A stretch of 55,972 nucleotides of DNA from an uncultured Xylophilus sp. (GTDB lineage: Bacteria; Pseudomonadota; Gammaproteobacteria; Burkholderiales; Burkholderiaceae_C): contig CAJYQL010000020.1 in the NCBI GenBank assembly GCA_913776965.1, forward strand, positions 1 through 55,972. The letters run 5' to 3'. Below, piece by piece: positions 32,441 through 41,543 of this stretch. The notes below the pieces were generated by a model. That model was given only the letters and a program-made list of their open reading frames with translations, was not told the DNA's origin and did no database searches. The first letter of the stretch is position 1. Each line of letters opens with the position of its first letter. The translations under genes and the position numbers were made by a program.

Positions 32441-34618
32441 TCAGGCCGGAATCGATTCGGCCAGCGGCCGGTCCCAGTGGCGGTGCTCGCCGATCGCGGC
32501 GATAAAGGCGGGCGCGGTGGTTTCCGCCGCCTCGGCCTGTGCCGCGCCGAGCACCACGCCCGGGTGCTGCGCCAGCGCCTCGCCCGACGCGCCGGCGGCG
32601 ATGCCGAGCCATTTCAGCAGTGCCGCGCCGTCGCCGATCGCGCAGATCGCCTTTCCGTGCTTGTAGGCCTCCAGCACGAAATGCACCGCGTCGCCCAGCT
32701 GGGCCAGCGCATCTGCGCTGTCCTTGCCGCCGGCGACCAGGACCGCATCGAACATCACCGAGGGCATCGCGGCGAAGGTCGCGTGCACGTCGAAGCGGCG
32801 GCCGCCGGCCGTCGCCACGCTGCCGAGCCGCGGAGCCACCACCAGGCATTCCGCCCCGGCATCGGCCAGCGCCTGCTGCACCGGCCGCAGCGACACCACG
32901 TCCACCCCGTCGGCCGCCAGCACCGCGACCTTGCGCGTCTGGATGCCGCGCTTGTCGGGCCGCGGGGCCATGCTGAGCGCGGGCGACTCCTCGACCGGCG
33001 ACTGCGCCTGTACGTTGCGGTAACCCGCCTGCCCGGTCGCGGCACGCGCATCCGGCGGCTCGATGCCGAGCGGCGCCGCCACCTTCTTGGCGAGCCGCGC
33101 ATCGACCAGCGCCAGGTTGTTCACCATGCGCTGGCGGATCGCCGGCACCGTCACCTTGCCCAGCTCGAAGCGGAAGGCTGCGACGATGTGCTCCTTCTCG
33201 GCCGGCGTCATGCTGTTCCAGAACAGTGCGGCCTGGCTGAAATGGTCGTCGAAGGTCGGGCTGCGGCGCCGCAGCTTCGGCGGCTCGATGGTGTTGTCGG
33301 GATGGCTCTGGAAGCCGTGCTGGCCGCCGTCCACCCGGAATTCCGCGCCCGCCGCGAGCGAGTTCGGCTCGTACGACACCTGGCCGCGACCGATGGTCAT
33401 GCGGTGCATGCCGTCGCGCTGGAAGTTGTGGAACGGACAGACGCCACGGTTGATCGGGATCTCGTGGAAGTTCGGGCCGCCCAGGCGGGACAGCTGCGTG
33501 TCGGTGTACGAGAACAGACGGCCCTGCAGCAGCGGGTCGTTGCTGAAGTCGATGCCCGGCACCAGGTGCCCCGGGTGGAAGGCCACCTGCTCCGTTTCGG
33601 CGAAGAAGTTGTCCGGGTTGCGGTTGAGCACCAGCTTGCCGACCGGCACCACCGGCACCAACTCCTCGGGGATCAGCTTGGTCGCGTCGAGCAGGTCGAT
33701 GCCGAACGACGCGGCCTTGTCCTCCGGCACCAGCTGCAGGCCCAGCTCCCATTCCGGGAAGTGGCCCTTCTCGATCGACTCCCAGAGGTCGCGGCGGTGG
33801 AAATCCGGGTCCTTGCCGGCGATCTTCTGCGCCTCGTCCCACGCCAGGCCGTGCAGGCCGAGCTTGGGCTTCCAGTGGAACTTGACGAAGTGCGATTCGC
33901 CCCGGCCGTTGATCATGCGGAAGGTGTGGACGCCAAAACCTTCCATCATCCGGTAGCTGCGCGGCAGCGCCCGGTCGCTCATCGCCCACATCAGCATGTG
34001 GGTGGTCTCGGGCATCAGCGAGGCGAAGTCCCAGAAGGTGTCGTGCGCGCTGGCGGCGGTCGGCATCTCGTGGTGCGGCTCGCCCTTGACCGCATGGATC
34101 AGGTCGGGGAACTTCATCGCGTCCTGGATGAAGAACACCGGCATGTTGTTGCCGACCAGGTCGTAGTTGCCCTCGGGCGTGTAGAACTTGACCGCGAAGC
34201 CGCGCACGTCGCGCACCGTGTCGGCGCTGCCGCGCGGGCCGGCGACGGTCGAGAAGCGCACGAAGACCGGGGTACGGGCCTCGGTGTCGTTCAGGAACTG
34301 AGCGGTGGTGTATTCCGACAGTGCCTTGTAGACGTGGAACGTGCCGTGCGCCGCGGCCCCGCGGGCATGCACCACCCGCTCGGGGATGCGCTCGTGGTCG
34401 AAGTGGGTGATCTTCTCGCGGAGGATGAAGTCCTCCAGCAGCGTCGGGCCGCGTGCGCCCGCCTTGAGCGAGTTGTGGTTGTCGGGGATCTGCAGCCCCT
34501 GATTGGTCGTCAGGACCTGGGCCGGTTCGTCCAGATAGGGCTGCAGCTGCTGCAGCTTGTCCGTGGAGCCGTCGGCCGCCCTCGCCTTGCCCCGTGCCCC
34601 GTTGCGCGCCTGCACCAT
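32441..34618 (-). CDS. katE: Large-subunit catalase HPII with C-terminal DJ-1/flavodoxin-like domain
   Basis: The 725-residue monofunctional haem catalase breaks down hydrogen peroxide in the cytoplasm. The active-site His is in RVVHARGAAAHG, Asn in DLVGNNMPVFF, and the haem-ligand Tyr region is RLFSYTDTQLSRLGGPNF. The length and a C-terminal domain from about residue 570 (RKVAVLAADGVDVVSLRP, VLVAGGKDSADAL) mark it as a clade 2 HPII-type enzyme. An in-frame GTG at 34648 is an alternative start. A hairpin with a T tail lies upstream, separating it from the tiny gene beyond. Confidence 0.95.
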   Translation of the reverse strand: MVQARNGARGKARAADGSTDKLQQLQPYLDEPAQVLTTNQGLQIPDNHNSLKAGARGPTLLEDFILREKITHFDHERIPERVVHARGAAAHGTFHVYKALSEYTTAQFLNDTEARTPVFVRFSTVAGPRGSADTVRDVRGFAVKFYTPEGNYDLVGNNMPVFFIQDAMKFPDLIHAVKGEPHHEMPTAASAHDTFWDFASLMPETTHMLMWAMSDRALPRSYRMMEGFGVHTFRMINGRGESHFVKFHWKPKLGLHGLAWDEAQKIAGKDPDFHRRDLWESIEKGHFPEWELGLQLVPEDKAASFGIDLLDATKLIPEELVPVVPVGKLVLNRNPDNFFAETEQVAFHPGHLVPGIDFSNDPLLQGRLFSYTDTQLSRLGGPNFHEIPINRGVCPFHNFQRDGMHRMTIGRGQVSYEPNSLAAGAEFRVDGGQHGFQSHPDNTIEPPKLRRRSPTFDDHFSQAALFWNSMTPAEKEHIVAAFRFELGKVTVPAIRQRMVNNLALVDARLAKKVAAPLGIEPPDARAATGQAGYRNVQAQSPVEESPALSMAPRPDKRGIQTRKVAVLAADGVDVVSLRPVQQALADAGAECLVVAPRLGSVATAGGRRFDVHATFAAMPSVMFDAVLVAGGKDSADALAQLGDAVHFVLEAYKHGKAICAIGDGAALLKWLGIAAGASGEALAQHPGVVLGAAQAEAAETTAPAFIAAIGEHRHWDRPLAESIPA

Positions 34619-34675
34619 CGTGTGTCTCTCGCCTTCCCGCACGCCCACGGTGGAGCGCGCCTCGAACCGTCAAGG

Positions 34676-34726
34676 AAAACGGGGTGCCGGCGCACCGGCC
34701 CGCAGGCCGGATGCGCAGGGCACCCC
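34676..34726 (-). terminator. Hairpin terminator between the 30-codon gene and katE
   Basis: On the minus strand GGGGTGCC and GGCACCCC form the base of a long stem (plus-strand 34681-34688 and 34719-34726). Inside are GCGCA/TGCGC and CCGGCC/GGCCGG around a CGCA loop. It is followed on the minus strand by GTTTTCC. This would end transcription from the tiny upstream gene. Confidence 0.7.
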
Positions 34727-34742
34727 CAGGGGCTGCGGCCGC

Positions 34743-34835
34743 TCAGTAGTCGAAGCAGCGTTCGAGGGCGTTGACCAGGGCTACCAGCGCCACGGCGCCC
34801 ATCGCGCCTGCTACACACCAGATGACCCAGTCCAT
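34743..34835 (-). CDS. Tiny single-span membrane protein (30 aa)
   Basis: The predicted product is a 30-residue peptide that is almost entirely one hydrophobic helix: MDWVIWCVAGAMGAVALVAL, then VNALERCFDY. GGGGAAC lies upstream of the ATG at 34835. A strong hairpin with a T tail follows 17 bp after the stop, and paired hairpins lie upstream, which together suggest a real short transcript. The frame could extend upstream to 34994, but that part has no hydrophobic or conserved look. I know no named homologue; a KdpF/CydX-like small membrane peptide is the general type. Confidence 0.5.
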   Translation of the reverse strand: MDWVIWCVAGAMGAVALVALVNALERCFDY

Positions 34836-34949
34836 GATGTACGTTCCCCGTTTGTCGCAGCCTCCGCCCGGCGGCGACATGCCCCGTTTACGGAAGTGAG
34901 GAAAGATTAACGTCGGGTAACGACGAGGGCCGTAGCCGGAAGCTCTGAC

Positions 34950-34989
34950 GCCCTGTGGGACAGGGCGACCGGGCGTGTCAGCCCTGTCC
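34950..34989 (-). promoter_or_regulatory. Mutually exclusive hairpins between rpe and the tiny gene
   Basis: Three segments can pair in two ways. GCCCTGT (34950-34956) pairs with ACAGGGC (34960-34966). Alternatively GGACAGGGC (34958-34966) pairs with GCCCTGTCC (34981-34989). The alternatives share the middle segment. One may be the rpe terminator (there is no T run), or this may be a leader switch for the tiny gene. Confidence 0.4.
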
Positions 34990-35024
34990 GACAACGGGGC
35001 GCGGAGTGCATCCGCTGGCGCGGT

Positions 35025-35711
35025 TCAGCGCAACGCGCTGCGCATCGCGTCGATGACGGTGCGGTAGTCGGGCTGGCCGAAGATGGCGCTGCCGGCCACG
35101 AAGGTATCGGCGCCGGCGGCCGCCACGCGGGCGATGTTGTCGACCTTGATGCCCCCGTCGACTTCCAGGCGAATGTCCCGGCCGGTCGCGTCGATGCGTT
35201 TGCGCACCTGCTCGATCTTACGCAGGGTGGAGTCGATGAAGCTCTGGCCGCCGAAGCCCGGGTTGACGCTCATCAGCAGGATCAGGTCCAGGTCGTCGAT
35301 CGTCCAGTCGAGGATGTCGAGGGGCGTGGCGGGGTTGAAGGTCAGGCCGGCCTTCACGCCCTTCGCGCGGATCGCCTGGATGCTGCGGTGCGGATGGGCC
35401 GAGGCTTCGGGGTGGAAGCTGATCAGGTCGGCGCCCGCCTCGGCGAACGCCGCGGCGAGCGCATCCACCGGCTGCACCATCAGGTGCACGTCGATCGGCA
35501 CCGGGGTACCGTCGGGCGTGCGGGCGTGCGGCTTCAGCGCCTGGCAGACCATCGGGCCGAAGGTCAGATTCGGGACGTAGTGGTTGTCCATCACGTCGAA
35601 ATGGATCCAGTCGGCGCCGGCGGCGACGACGTCGCGCACCTCTTCGCCCAGGCGGGCGAAGTCGGCGGAGAGGATGGACGGGGCGATGCGGTAGGTGGGG
35701 GCGGCGCTCAT
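35025..35711 (-). CDS. rpe: Ribulose-phosphate 3-epimerase
   Basis: The 228-residue TIM-barrel enzyme interconverts ribulose 5-phosphate and xylulose 5-phosphate in the pentose phosphate pathway. It shows [46 protein letters not shown] and LEVDGGI, which include the metal ligands and phosphate-binding loops. It is divergent from apaG with a 62-bp gap, the usual Burkholderiales pairing. Confidence 0.96.
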   Translation of the reverse strand: MSAAPTYRIAPSILSADFARLGEEVRDVVAAGADWIHFDVMDNHYVPNLTFGPMVCQALKPHARTPDGTPVPIDVHLMVQPVDALAAAFAEAGADLISFHPEASAHPHRSIQAIRAKGVKAGLTFNPATPLDILDWTIDDLDLILLMSVNPGFGGQSFIDSTLRKIEQVRKRIDATGRDIRLEVDGGIKVDNIARVAAAGADTFVAGSAIFGQPDYRTVIDAMRSALR

Positions 35712-35773
35712 GGGGCGGGATTGTCGCAGCGCGGCCCGCAGAGCCGGCCGGAGGCCCGCAGTACCATACCGCC

Positions 35774-36178
35774 ATGCCGAACTACCTGTTCACGGTGGAA
35801 GTCGAGCCGCAGTATCTGCCTGCCCAGTCCGCACCGGACCAGCACGTCTACAGCTTCTCCTACACCATCACCATCACCAACAGTGGCGACCTGCCGGCGC
35901 AGCTGATCGCCCGGCACTGGACCATCCGCGACCTGCAGGGCCGCACCGAGGAGGTCCGCGGCTTCGGCGTGGTGGGCCAGCAGCCGCTGCTGCAGCCGGG
36001 CGAGTCGTTCCGCTACACCAGCGGCTGCCATCTGCGGACGCCGAACGGCACGATGGAAGGCCGCTACGTCTGCGTCGCCGAGGACACCACCGTGTTCGAC
36101 GCACCGATTCCCCTCTTCGTGCTCGAGGCCGATGCGCAGCCCCATGCGGTGCCCGCCGGCCCGCGCGTGCTGCACTGA
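35774..36178 (+). CDS. apaG: ApaG domain protein (Co2+/Mg2+ efflux protein family)
   Basis: The 134-residue beta-sandwich protein matches ApaG. It shows [54 protein letters not shown] and MEGRYVCV, with the glycine-rich signature present. ApaG has been linked to cobalt resistance and magnesium efflux and may bind nucleotide-like ligands; its exact job is unclear. Eight bp separate it from the Gcr gene, so they are probably co-transcribed. Confidence 0.93.
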   Translation: MPNYLFTVEVEPQYLPAQSAPDQHVYSFSYTITITNSGDLPAQLIARHWTIRDLQGRTEEVRGFGVVGQQPLLQPGESFRYTSGCHLRTPNGTMEGRYVCVAEDTTVFDAPIPLFVLEADAQPHAVPAGPRVLH

Positions 36179-36186
36179 CGCGGCCG

Positions 36187-38226
36187 ATGCGCAGGAAGCG
36201 CGACCTCGCCGGCATCCTCGACCGGCTGGACCCCGACGCATCGCTGGCCGAACGGCACCTGTGGGCGGTCGAACTGATCGACTGGATCCGCGGACGCGGC
36301 GCGACGCCGCAGGCCGCCGTCAGCCGCGTGCAGCTGCTGATCGACGCGCTCGACGCCCAGCCCGACAAGCGCGCCCTGCTGCGCGCCTGGTGGACCCGGC
36401 TGGTGGCGACGGTCGATTTCACCGCGCTGCTGGCCGACTACGGCTTCGCGCCGCGCACCGCGTTCATGAGCGAGCTGGCCGAACGCCTGCGTCGCAAGCT
36501 GCTGCCGGTCAGCCCCGAGACGATCGACGCCGGCGAGCTGTTCGCGCTGCTGCTGTCCGACCCGCGCGACGTGCACTGGATCGCGGCGCTCGACGACACC
36601 CAGCTCGCCCGGCTGGGCGCGCTGTTCGCGATCGAGGACCCGGCCGCGGCGGTGGCGCCGGGCTTGACCGCCTGGCAGCGCACGCTGCTCGACGCGATCG
36701 TCTACTGCACCGCGCAGGCGGTCGCGACCGGTTTCGCACCCGAGGTGCGGCTGCGCATGAGCGCCGCGGCGCGCGCCACCCGGCCGTTCCGGTCGCTGGC
36801 GCAGGACGTGGAAACGCTGCGCCGCGAGGTCGTGCGGCTGCCCCGCGACGGCCCGCAACTCGAGGACGCCGCGCTGCGGCTGCGCGACCGGCTCGACGGC
36901 TGCCGGCAGGCGGTCTCCACCGTCTATGCGCACCTGGAGGACAACGGCATCTCCGTCGGCCTGGTATTCCGGCTGCGGCAGCTGCGCGAGCGGCTGCTGC
37001 GCATCCGCGAGTTGCTGGACTGCCTGCTGTCGGGCCAGCCGCAGGCGGCGACCGGCCGGCTGCTGGCACGGCTCGCGGCGATGGGGCCGGAGCGCCGCAG
37101 CATCCGCGCGCTGATCGCGTCGAACTCCTCGCTGCTCGCCTCCAAGGTGGCCGAGCGCAGCGCCGAGACCGGCGAGCACTACATCACCCGCGACCGCGCC
37201 GCCTACGGCCGCATGCTGCGGCAGGCCGCGGGCGGCGGCGTGCTGACCGCCGGCACGGTGCTCGGCAAGTTCGCGATCACCGCGCTGGCGCTGTCGCCGT
37301 TCTGGAACGGCGTCTGGTCGAGCGTGCTGTACGCCGGCAGCTTCGTGCTGATCCAGCTGCTGCACTGCACGCTGGCCACCAAGCAGCCGGCGATGACCGC
37401 GCCGGCCATGGCCGCCAAGCTGAAGGAGCTCGGCAGCGGACGCGCGGTGGACGAATTCGTCGACGAGGTGACGCACCTGGTGCGTTCGCAGGTGGCGGCG
37501 GTGCTCGGCAACGTGCTGACGGTATTCCCGGCGGTGCTGCTGGTCGGCATCGGGCTGAAGGCGGCCCTCGGCCATCCGATGATCCCGGTGAAGGAGGCCC
37601 ACCACGTGCTGGAGTCGCTCACGCTGCTCGGGCCGACGGCGCTGTTCGCCGCGTTCACCGGCGTGCTGCTGTTCTCCGCCAGCATCATGGCGGGCTGGGC
37701 CGAGAACTGGTTCGTGCTGCACCGGCTGGGCTCGGCGATCGAATACAACCCGCGCATCACCCGCTGGCTGGGCTCCGACCGGGCGCGGCGCTGGGCGCAG
37801 TTCATGCGCGACAACGTCTCGGGCTTCGCCTCCAACATCTCGCTGGGTGTGATGCTCGGCATGCTGCCGCCGCTGCTCGCCTTCGTCGGCATCGGGTTGG
37901 AGGCCCGCCACGTCACCCTGTCGACCGGCCAGATCGCCGGCGCGGCCTCGGTCTACGGACTCGCGGTGGTGCAGAACCCGGCCTTCTGGTGGTGCCTGGC
38001 GGCGATCCCGGTGATCGGCGCGCTGAACCTGGTGGTGAGCTTCCTGTTCGCCTTCCGGCTGGCGCTGCGGGCGCACAACGTCGGCCGGGTGGACCGGCTG
38101 CGCATCCGTGCGGCGATCTGGTCGCGCTGGCGCGATGCGCCGCTCTCCTTCTTCGTGCCGCGCGGCGGCAGCACCCGCCGGGCGGACCCGCCTCCGCCGC
38201 CGCCCGACCGGATCGAGCCGCACTGA
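36187..38226 (+). CDS. Gcr-family 'site-specific recombinase' membrane protein
   Basis: The 679-residue protein matches the family annotated as gonococcal site-specific recombinase (Gcr, COG4389). The first half is soluble and helical, with several LRRE- and LRDR-type segments. From about residue 355 there are several hydrophobic helices, including VLTAGTVLGKFAITALALS, VLTVFPAVLLVGIGL and ALFAAFTGVLLFSASIMAGW. It looks like an inner-membrane protein, not a classic recombinase: I see neither a serine- nor a tyrosine-recombinase active site. The function is not established. The row apaG, Gcr, antiporter, ligase runs on one strand with short gaps. Confidence 0.82.
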   Translation: MRRKRDLAGILDRLDPDASLAERHLWAVELIDWIRGRGATPQAAVSRVQLLIDALDAQPDKRALLRAWWTRLVATVDFTALLADYGFAPRTAFMSELAERLRRKLLPVSPETIDAGELFALLLSDPRDVHWIAALDDTQLARLGALFAIEDPAAAVAPGLTAWQRTLLDAIVYCTAQAVATGFAPEVRLRMSAAARATRPFRSLAQDVETLRREVVRLPRDGPQLEDAALRLRDRLDGCRQAVSTVYAHLEDNGISVGLVFRLRQLRERLLRIRELLDCLLSGQPQAATGRLLARLAAMGPERRSIRALIASNSSLLASKVAERSAETGEHYITRDRAAYGRMLRQAAGGGVLTAGTVLGKFAITALALSPFWNGVWSSVLYAGSFVLIQLLHCTLATKQPAMTAPAMAAKLKELGSGRAVDEFVDEVTHLVRSQVAAVLGNVLTVFPAVLLVGIGLKAALGHPMIPVKEAHHVLESLTLLGPTALFAAFTGVLLFSASIMAGWAENWFVLHRLGSAIEYNPRITRWLGSDRARRWAQFMRDNVSGFASNISLGVMLGMLPPLLAFVGIGLEARHVTLSTGQIAGAASVYGLAVVQNPAFWWCLAAIPVIGALNLVVSFLFAFRLALRAHNVGRVDRLRIRAAIWSRWRDAPLSFFVPRGGSTRRADPPPPPPDRIEPH

Positions 38227-38254
38227 GCGCGCGCCGCCCGCACGCCCTGCCGCC

Positions 38255-39544
38255 ATGAACGAGATCGTCACCCTCTGGATCGACTGGCTCCGGCCGTCGA
38301 TCGGCCTGGTGACGGTCCAGTGGGCGCTGGTGCTGGCCACCGCGGCGATGGCCGGCTCCCTGCTGCAGCGCGCGACCGGGCTGCCGAAGGTGGTCGGCTA
38401 TGCGCTGACCGGCAGCGCCGCCGGCTTCGCGGGCTTCGGCGGCGCCGCCTGGCCGCTGTCGGGCACCGAGCTGTTCCTGCTGGAACTCGGCATCGCGGTG
38501 GTGCTGTTCGAGGCCGGCGGCCGCATCCCGCTGCGCTGGTTCCGCTACAACCCGATGGTGCTGCTGCAGAGCATCGCCGAATCCGCGCTGACCTACCTGG
38601 CAGTCGATGCCGCGCTCGGCTGGCTCGGCGTGCGGCCGACCGTGGCGGTGCCGCTCGCGCTGGTGGCGGTTGCCGCCTCGCCGGCGGTGCTGGCGCGGGT
38701 CGCGGCCGACGCCCGGGCCTCCGGGCCGGTGACCGACCGGGCCCTGGTGCTGGCCACGCTCAGCACCCTGTATGCGCTGGCCATCGGCACCGCCCATGCG
38801 GAACTACAGGCCCGCGAGCAGCTGCAGCTGCTGGCCACCGCCGGTCCGGCTGCGCTGGTGCTCGGCCTGTCGGTGGGGGTGGGCGCGGTGCTGGCGCTGG
38901 TGCTGCGTCTGGCGCTGCGCTTCATGAGCCCGAGCAGCGAGAACACCTCGATCCTGCTGCTGGCGCTGATCGCGGCGGCGGCGGGCATCGCCTCGCACCT
39001 GGGCGGCTCGGCGCCGCTGGCCGCGCTGCTCGGCGGCATGCTGCTCAAGCAGTTCCATGCGCGGCCCTGGGCCTGGCCGCGGCAGCTGGGCACCGCCGCG
39101 TCGCTGCTCACCATGCTGATGTTCGTGCTGGTGTCAGTGGTCGCGGCGCAGGCCGACTGGACCGCGCCGGTGGCCGGCCTGGTGCTGGTGCTGGTCGGCG
39201 TGCGGCTGCTGGCCAAGGTGGGCGGCGTGACGCTCGCCAACGTGCGCAGCGGAACGAGCGCGCGGCAGGCACTGTGGATCGGCTGCGCGATGGCGCCGAT
39301 GTCCTCGATCGCGCTGCTGATCGCCTCGCAGTACGCGCAGGCGCCGGGCGCCGCGGCCCGCCAGATCGCGTCGATCGCGCTGCCGGCGATCCTGCTGATG
39401 GAGTTGCTCGGCGCCGTGGTCGCGACGGTCGCGCTGTACCGCGCCGGCGAAGCCTCGCGGGCCTGGCGGCCGCGCCGCAGGGGCCTGCCCGCCCTGCCGG
39501 GCGATGCGCCGGGCACCGGGGAAGGCGACGGCCATGGCGCTTGA
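38255..39544 (+). CDS. Cation:proton antiporter, CPA2/KefB-like
   Basis: The 429-residue protein has about twelve hydrophobic helices. The CPA2 family landmarks are [19 protein letters not shown] in the second helix and [19 protein letters not shown]. No cytoplasmic TrkA-N/RCK domain is attached, so it is a membrane-only version. It should exchange Na+ or K+ for H+ across the inner membrane. The start at 38255 leaves 28 bp to the Gcr gene, and its 3' end overlaps the next gene by 11 bp. Confidence 0.85.
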   Translation: MNEIVTLWIDWLRPSIGLVTVQWALVLATAAMAGSLLQRATGLPKVVGYALTGSAAGFAGFGGAAWPLSGTELFLLELGIAVVLFEAGGRIPLRWFRYNPMVLLQSIAESALTYLAVDAALGWLGVRPTVAVPLALVAVAASPAVLARVAADARASGPVTDRALVLATLSTLYALAIGTAHAELQAREQLQLLATAGPAALVLGLSVGVGAVLALVLRLALRFMSPSSENTSILLLALIAAAAGIASHLGGSAPLAALLGGMLLKQFHARPWAWPRQLGTAASLLTMLMFVLVSVVAAQADWTAPVAGLVLVLVGVRLLAKVGGVTLANVRSGTSARQALWIGCAMAPMSSIALLIASQYAQAPGAAARQIASIALPAILLMELLGAVVATVALYRAGEASRAWRPRRRGLPALPGDAPGTGEGDGHGA

Positions 39545-40652
39545 GGCTTTCCGCCCGTCGCAGGCCCTGTCGCTCGGGGTGGAGCTGGAGCTGCAGCTCG
39601 TCAACACCCACGACTATGACCTCGCGCCCTATGCCGGCAACATGCTGCGGCTGATGGAGCAGATCGACCTGCCGGGCAACGTGGTGCCGGAGATGACCTC
39701 CAGCATGATCGAGATTTCCACCGACGTGTGCCGCGATGCGGGCCAGGTGCTGGGGCAGCTCTCCGACATCCGCGACGCGCTGGTGCGCTGCGCGGACCGG
39801 CTCAATATCGCGGTGGCCGGCGGCGGCACGCATCCGTTCCAGCAGTGGCACGAGCAGCGCATCTACGACCGGCCGCGCTTCCAGGAGCTGTCGGCGCTCT
39901 ACGGCTACCTGTCCAAGCAGTTCACGATCTTCGGGCAGCACGTGCACATCGGCTGCCCCGACGCCGACAGCGCGCTGCTGATGCTGCACCGCATGTCGCG
40001 CTACATCCCGCACTTCATCGCGCTGTCGGCGTCCAGCCCGTACGTGCAGGGGCAGGACACGCAGTTCGATTCGGCGCGGCTGAATTCGGTGTTCGCCTTT
40101 CCGCTGTCGGGCCGAGCACCGTTCGCGCTGCAGTGGTCGGCGTTCGAGACCTTCTACGACAAGATGACCCGCACCGGCGTGGTCAAGAGCATGAAGGACT
40201 TCTACTGGGACATCCGGCCCAAGCCCGAGTACGGCACGATCGAGATCCGGGTGTTCGACACGCCGCTGTCGGTCGAGCGTGCCGCGGCGCTGGCCGGCTA
40301 CGTGCAGGCGCTGGCCGCCTGGTTCCTGGCCGAGCAGCCCTTCACGCCGGACGAGGACGACTACCTCGTCTACTCCACCAACCGCTTCCACGCCTGCCGC
40401 TTCGGGCTGGAGGGCAACTACGTCGACCCCGGCACCGGCGAGCAGATGCCGCTGCGCGACCACATCCTGCTGACGATGCACCACCTGCAGCGCCATGCGC
40501 GGCAGCACGGCGCATCCGACGCGCTGCACCTGCTGCGCGCCGACGTCACCCGCGGTCACAACGATGCCCGCTGGCTGCGCGAACGCCAGCACCGCGAACA
40601 GCTGCTGGCCGAGGTCAGCCGGCAGGCGACGCTGAAATTCCGCGGCGCCTGA
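39534..40652 (+). CDS. YbdK-type carboxylate-amine ligase (glutamate-cysteine ligase family 2)
   Basis: The 372-residue protein belongs to the GCS2 family. Markers are [13 protein letters not shown] (metal-binding Glu residues), [45 protein letters not shown] and [13 protein letters not shown]. Members have weak glutamate-cysteine ligase activity or make other gamma-glutamyl or carboxylate-amine bonds using ATP. The ATG at 39534 lies within the end of the antiporter gene, so translation is probably coupled. Confidence 0.9.
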   Translation: MALEAFRPSQALSLGVELELQLVNTHDYDLAPYAGNMLRLMEQIDLPGNVVPEMTSSMIEISTDVCRDAGQVLGQLSDIRDALVRCADRLNIAVAGGGTHPFQQWHEQRIYDRPRFQELSALYGYLSKQFTIFGQHVHIGCPDADSALLMLHRMSRYIPHFIALSASSPYVQGQDTQFDSARLNSVFAFPLSGRAPFALQWSAFETFYDKMTRTGVVKSMKDFYWDIRPKPEYGTIEIRVFDTPLSVERAAALAGYVQALAAWFLAEQPFTPDEDDYLVYSTNRFHACRFGLEGNYVDPGTGEQMPLRDHILLTMHHLQRHARQHGASDALHLLRADVTRGHNDARWLRERQHREQLLAEVSRQATLKFRGA

Positions 40653-40700
40653 GCGCTGCACCGGCGGACAGGCGGAGTTGCAACCGCTAACATTTGGGGC

Positions 40701-41459
40701 ATGTACGCATCCACCGCCCCCGCTCCTATTCCTGTCGGATTGTTAGGGGGCATGGGCCCCGCCGCCGGCCTCGACATCGCCCGCCTGTTCCTGGAGAGCT
40801 GCCGCGCACTGCTGCAGGCGCGCGGCTTGGCGATCCAGGATCAGGCCTATCCCGAGCACTGGCTGGCGCAGGTGCCGGTCGCGGACCGCACCCGGGCCCT
40901 GCTGGACGGACCCGACGCCATCGTCCGGGTGGAAACGCAGCTGGCGGGCACGCTGCAGCGCTTCGAGCAGCTCGGCGTGCGGGCGGTGGGCATCGCCTGC
41001 AACACCGCGCACGCTTGGCATGCGGCGCTGCAGGCGCGGTTTCCGGGGCTCGAGATCCTGCACATCGCGCGCGAGACGGCCCGCCATGTCCAGCGCGCCG
41101 GCGTGACCGAGGTCGCACTGCTCGCCACCGAAGGCACCTACCGCAACGGGCTCTACGACGCCGCGTTCACGGCCGCGGGCATCGCCTGCCACCAGCCCGA
41201 AGCCGACGAGCGCACGCAGCTGATGTGTGGCATCTACGACGGCGTGAAGGCCGACGACATGGCGCTCGCCGAACAGTGCTTCACCACGGTCGGCGCCGCG
41301 CTGCGGGCGCGCCACGGGCCGGACACCATGCTGATCATGGGCTGTACCGAGATCCCGCTGGCGCTGCCGCAGGCGCCCGCGGCCGCAGGCTGGCCGCTGG
41401 TCGATCCGACCCGGGTGCTGGCCCGTGCGCTGGCCGAGCGCGCCTACGCGGCCGGCTGA
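40701..41459 (+). CDS. Aspartate/glutamate racemase family protein
   Basis: The 252-residue protein has the two-cysteine layout of PLP-independent amino-acid racemases. GLLGGMGPAAG is at the N-terminus, the first catalytic Cys is in GIACNTAHAW (about residue 99) and the second is in IMGCTEIPLAL (about 215). It should epimerise aspartate, glutamate or a related acid. It begins 48 bp after the ligase gene and is followed by the GMC oxidoreductase, so it may belong to either neighbourhood. Confidence 0.87.
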   Translation: MYASTAPAPIPVGLLGGMGPAAGLDIARLFLESCRALLQARGLAIQDQAYPEHWLAQVPVADRTRALLDGPDAIVRVETQLAGTLQRFEQLGVRAVGIACNTAHAWHAALQARFPGLEILHIARETARHVQRAGVTEVALLATEGTYRNGLYDAAFTAAGIACHQPEADERTQLMCGIYDGVKADDMALAEQCFTTVGAALRARHGPDTMLIMGCTEIPLALPQAPAAAGWPLVDPTRVLARALAERAYAAG

Positions 41460-41543
41460 CCGTTCCTGCACGGCGGGCGCAGACGCTCTACAGTCGCGGA
41501 CCGGCGCCGCAGAGCGCCCGCGCCACTACAGGAGACAGCACTG

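Noticed and set aside
36187-38226. Gcr 'site-specific recombinase' as a sign of a mobile element
   Set aside because: The protein is mostly membrane helices without a recombinase active site, and it sits in a housekeeping row after apaG; there are no flanking repeats or att-like sites.
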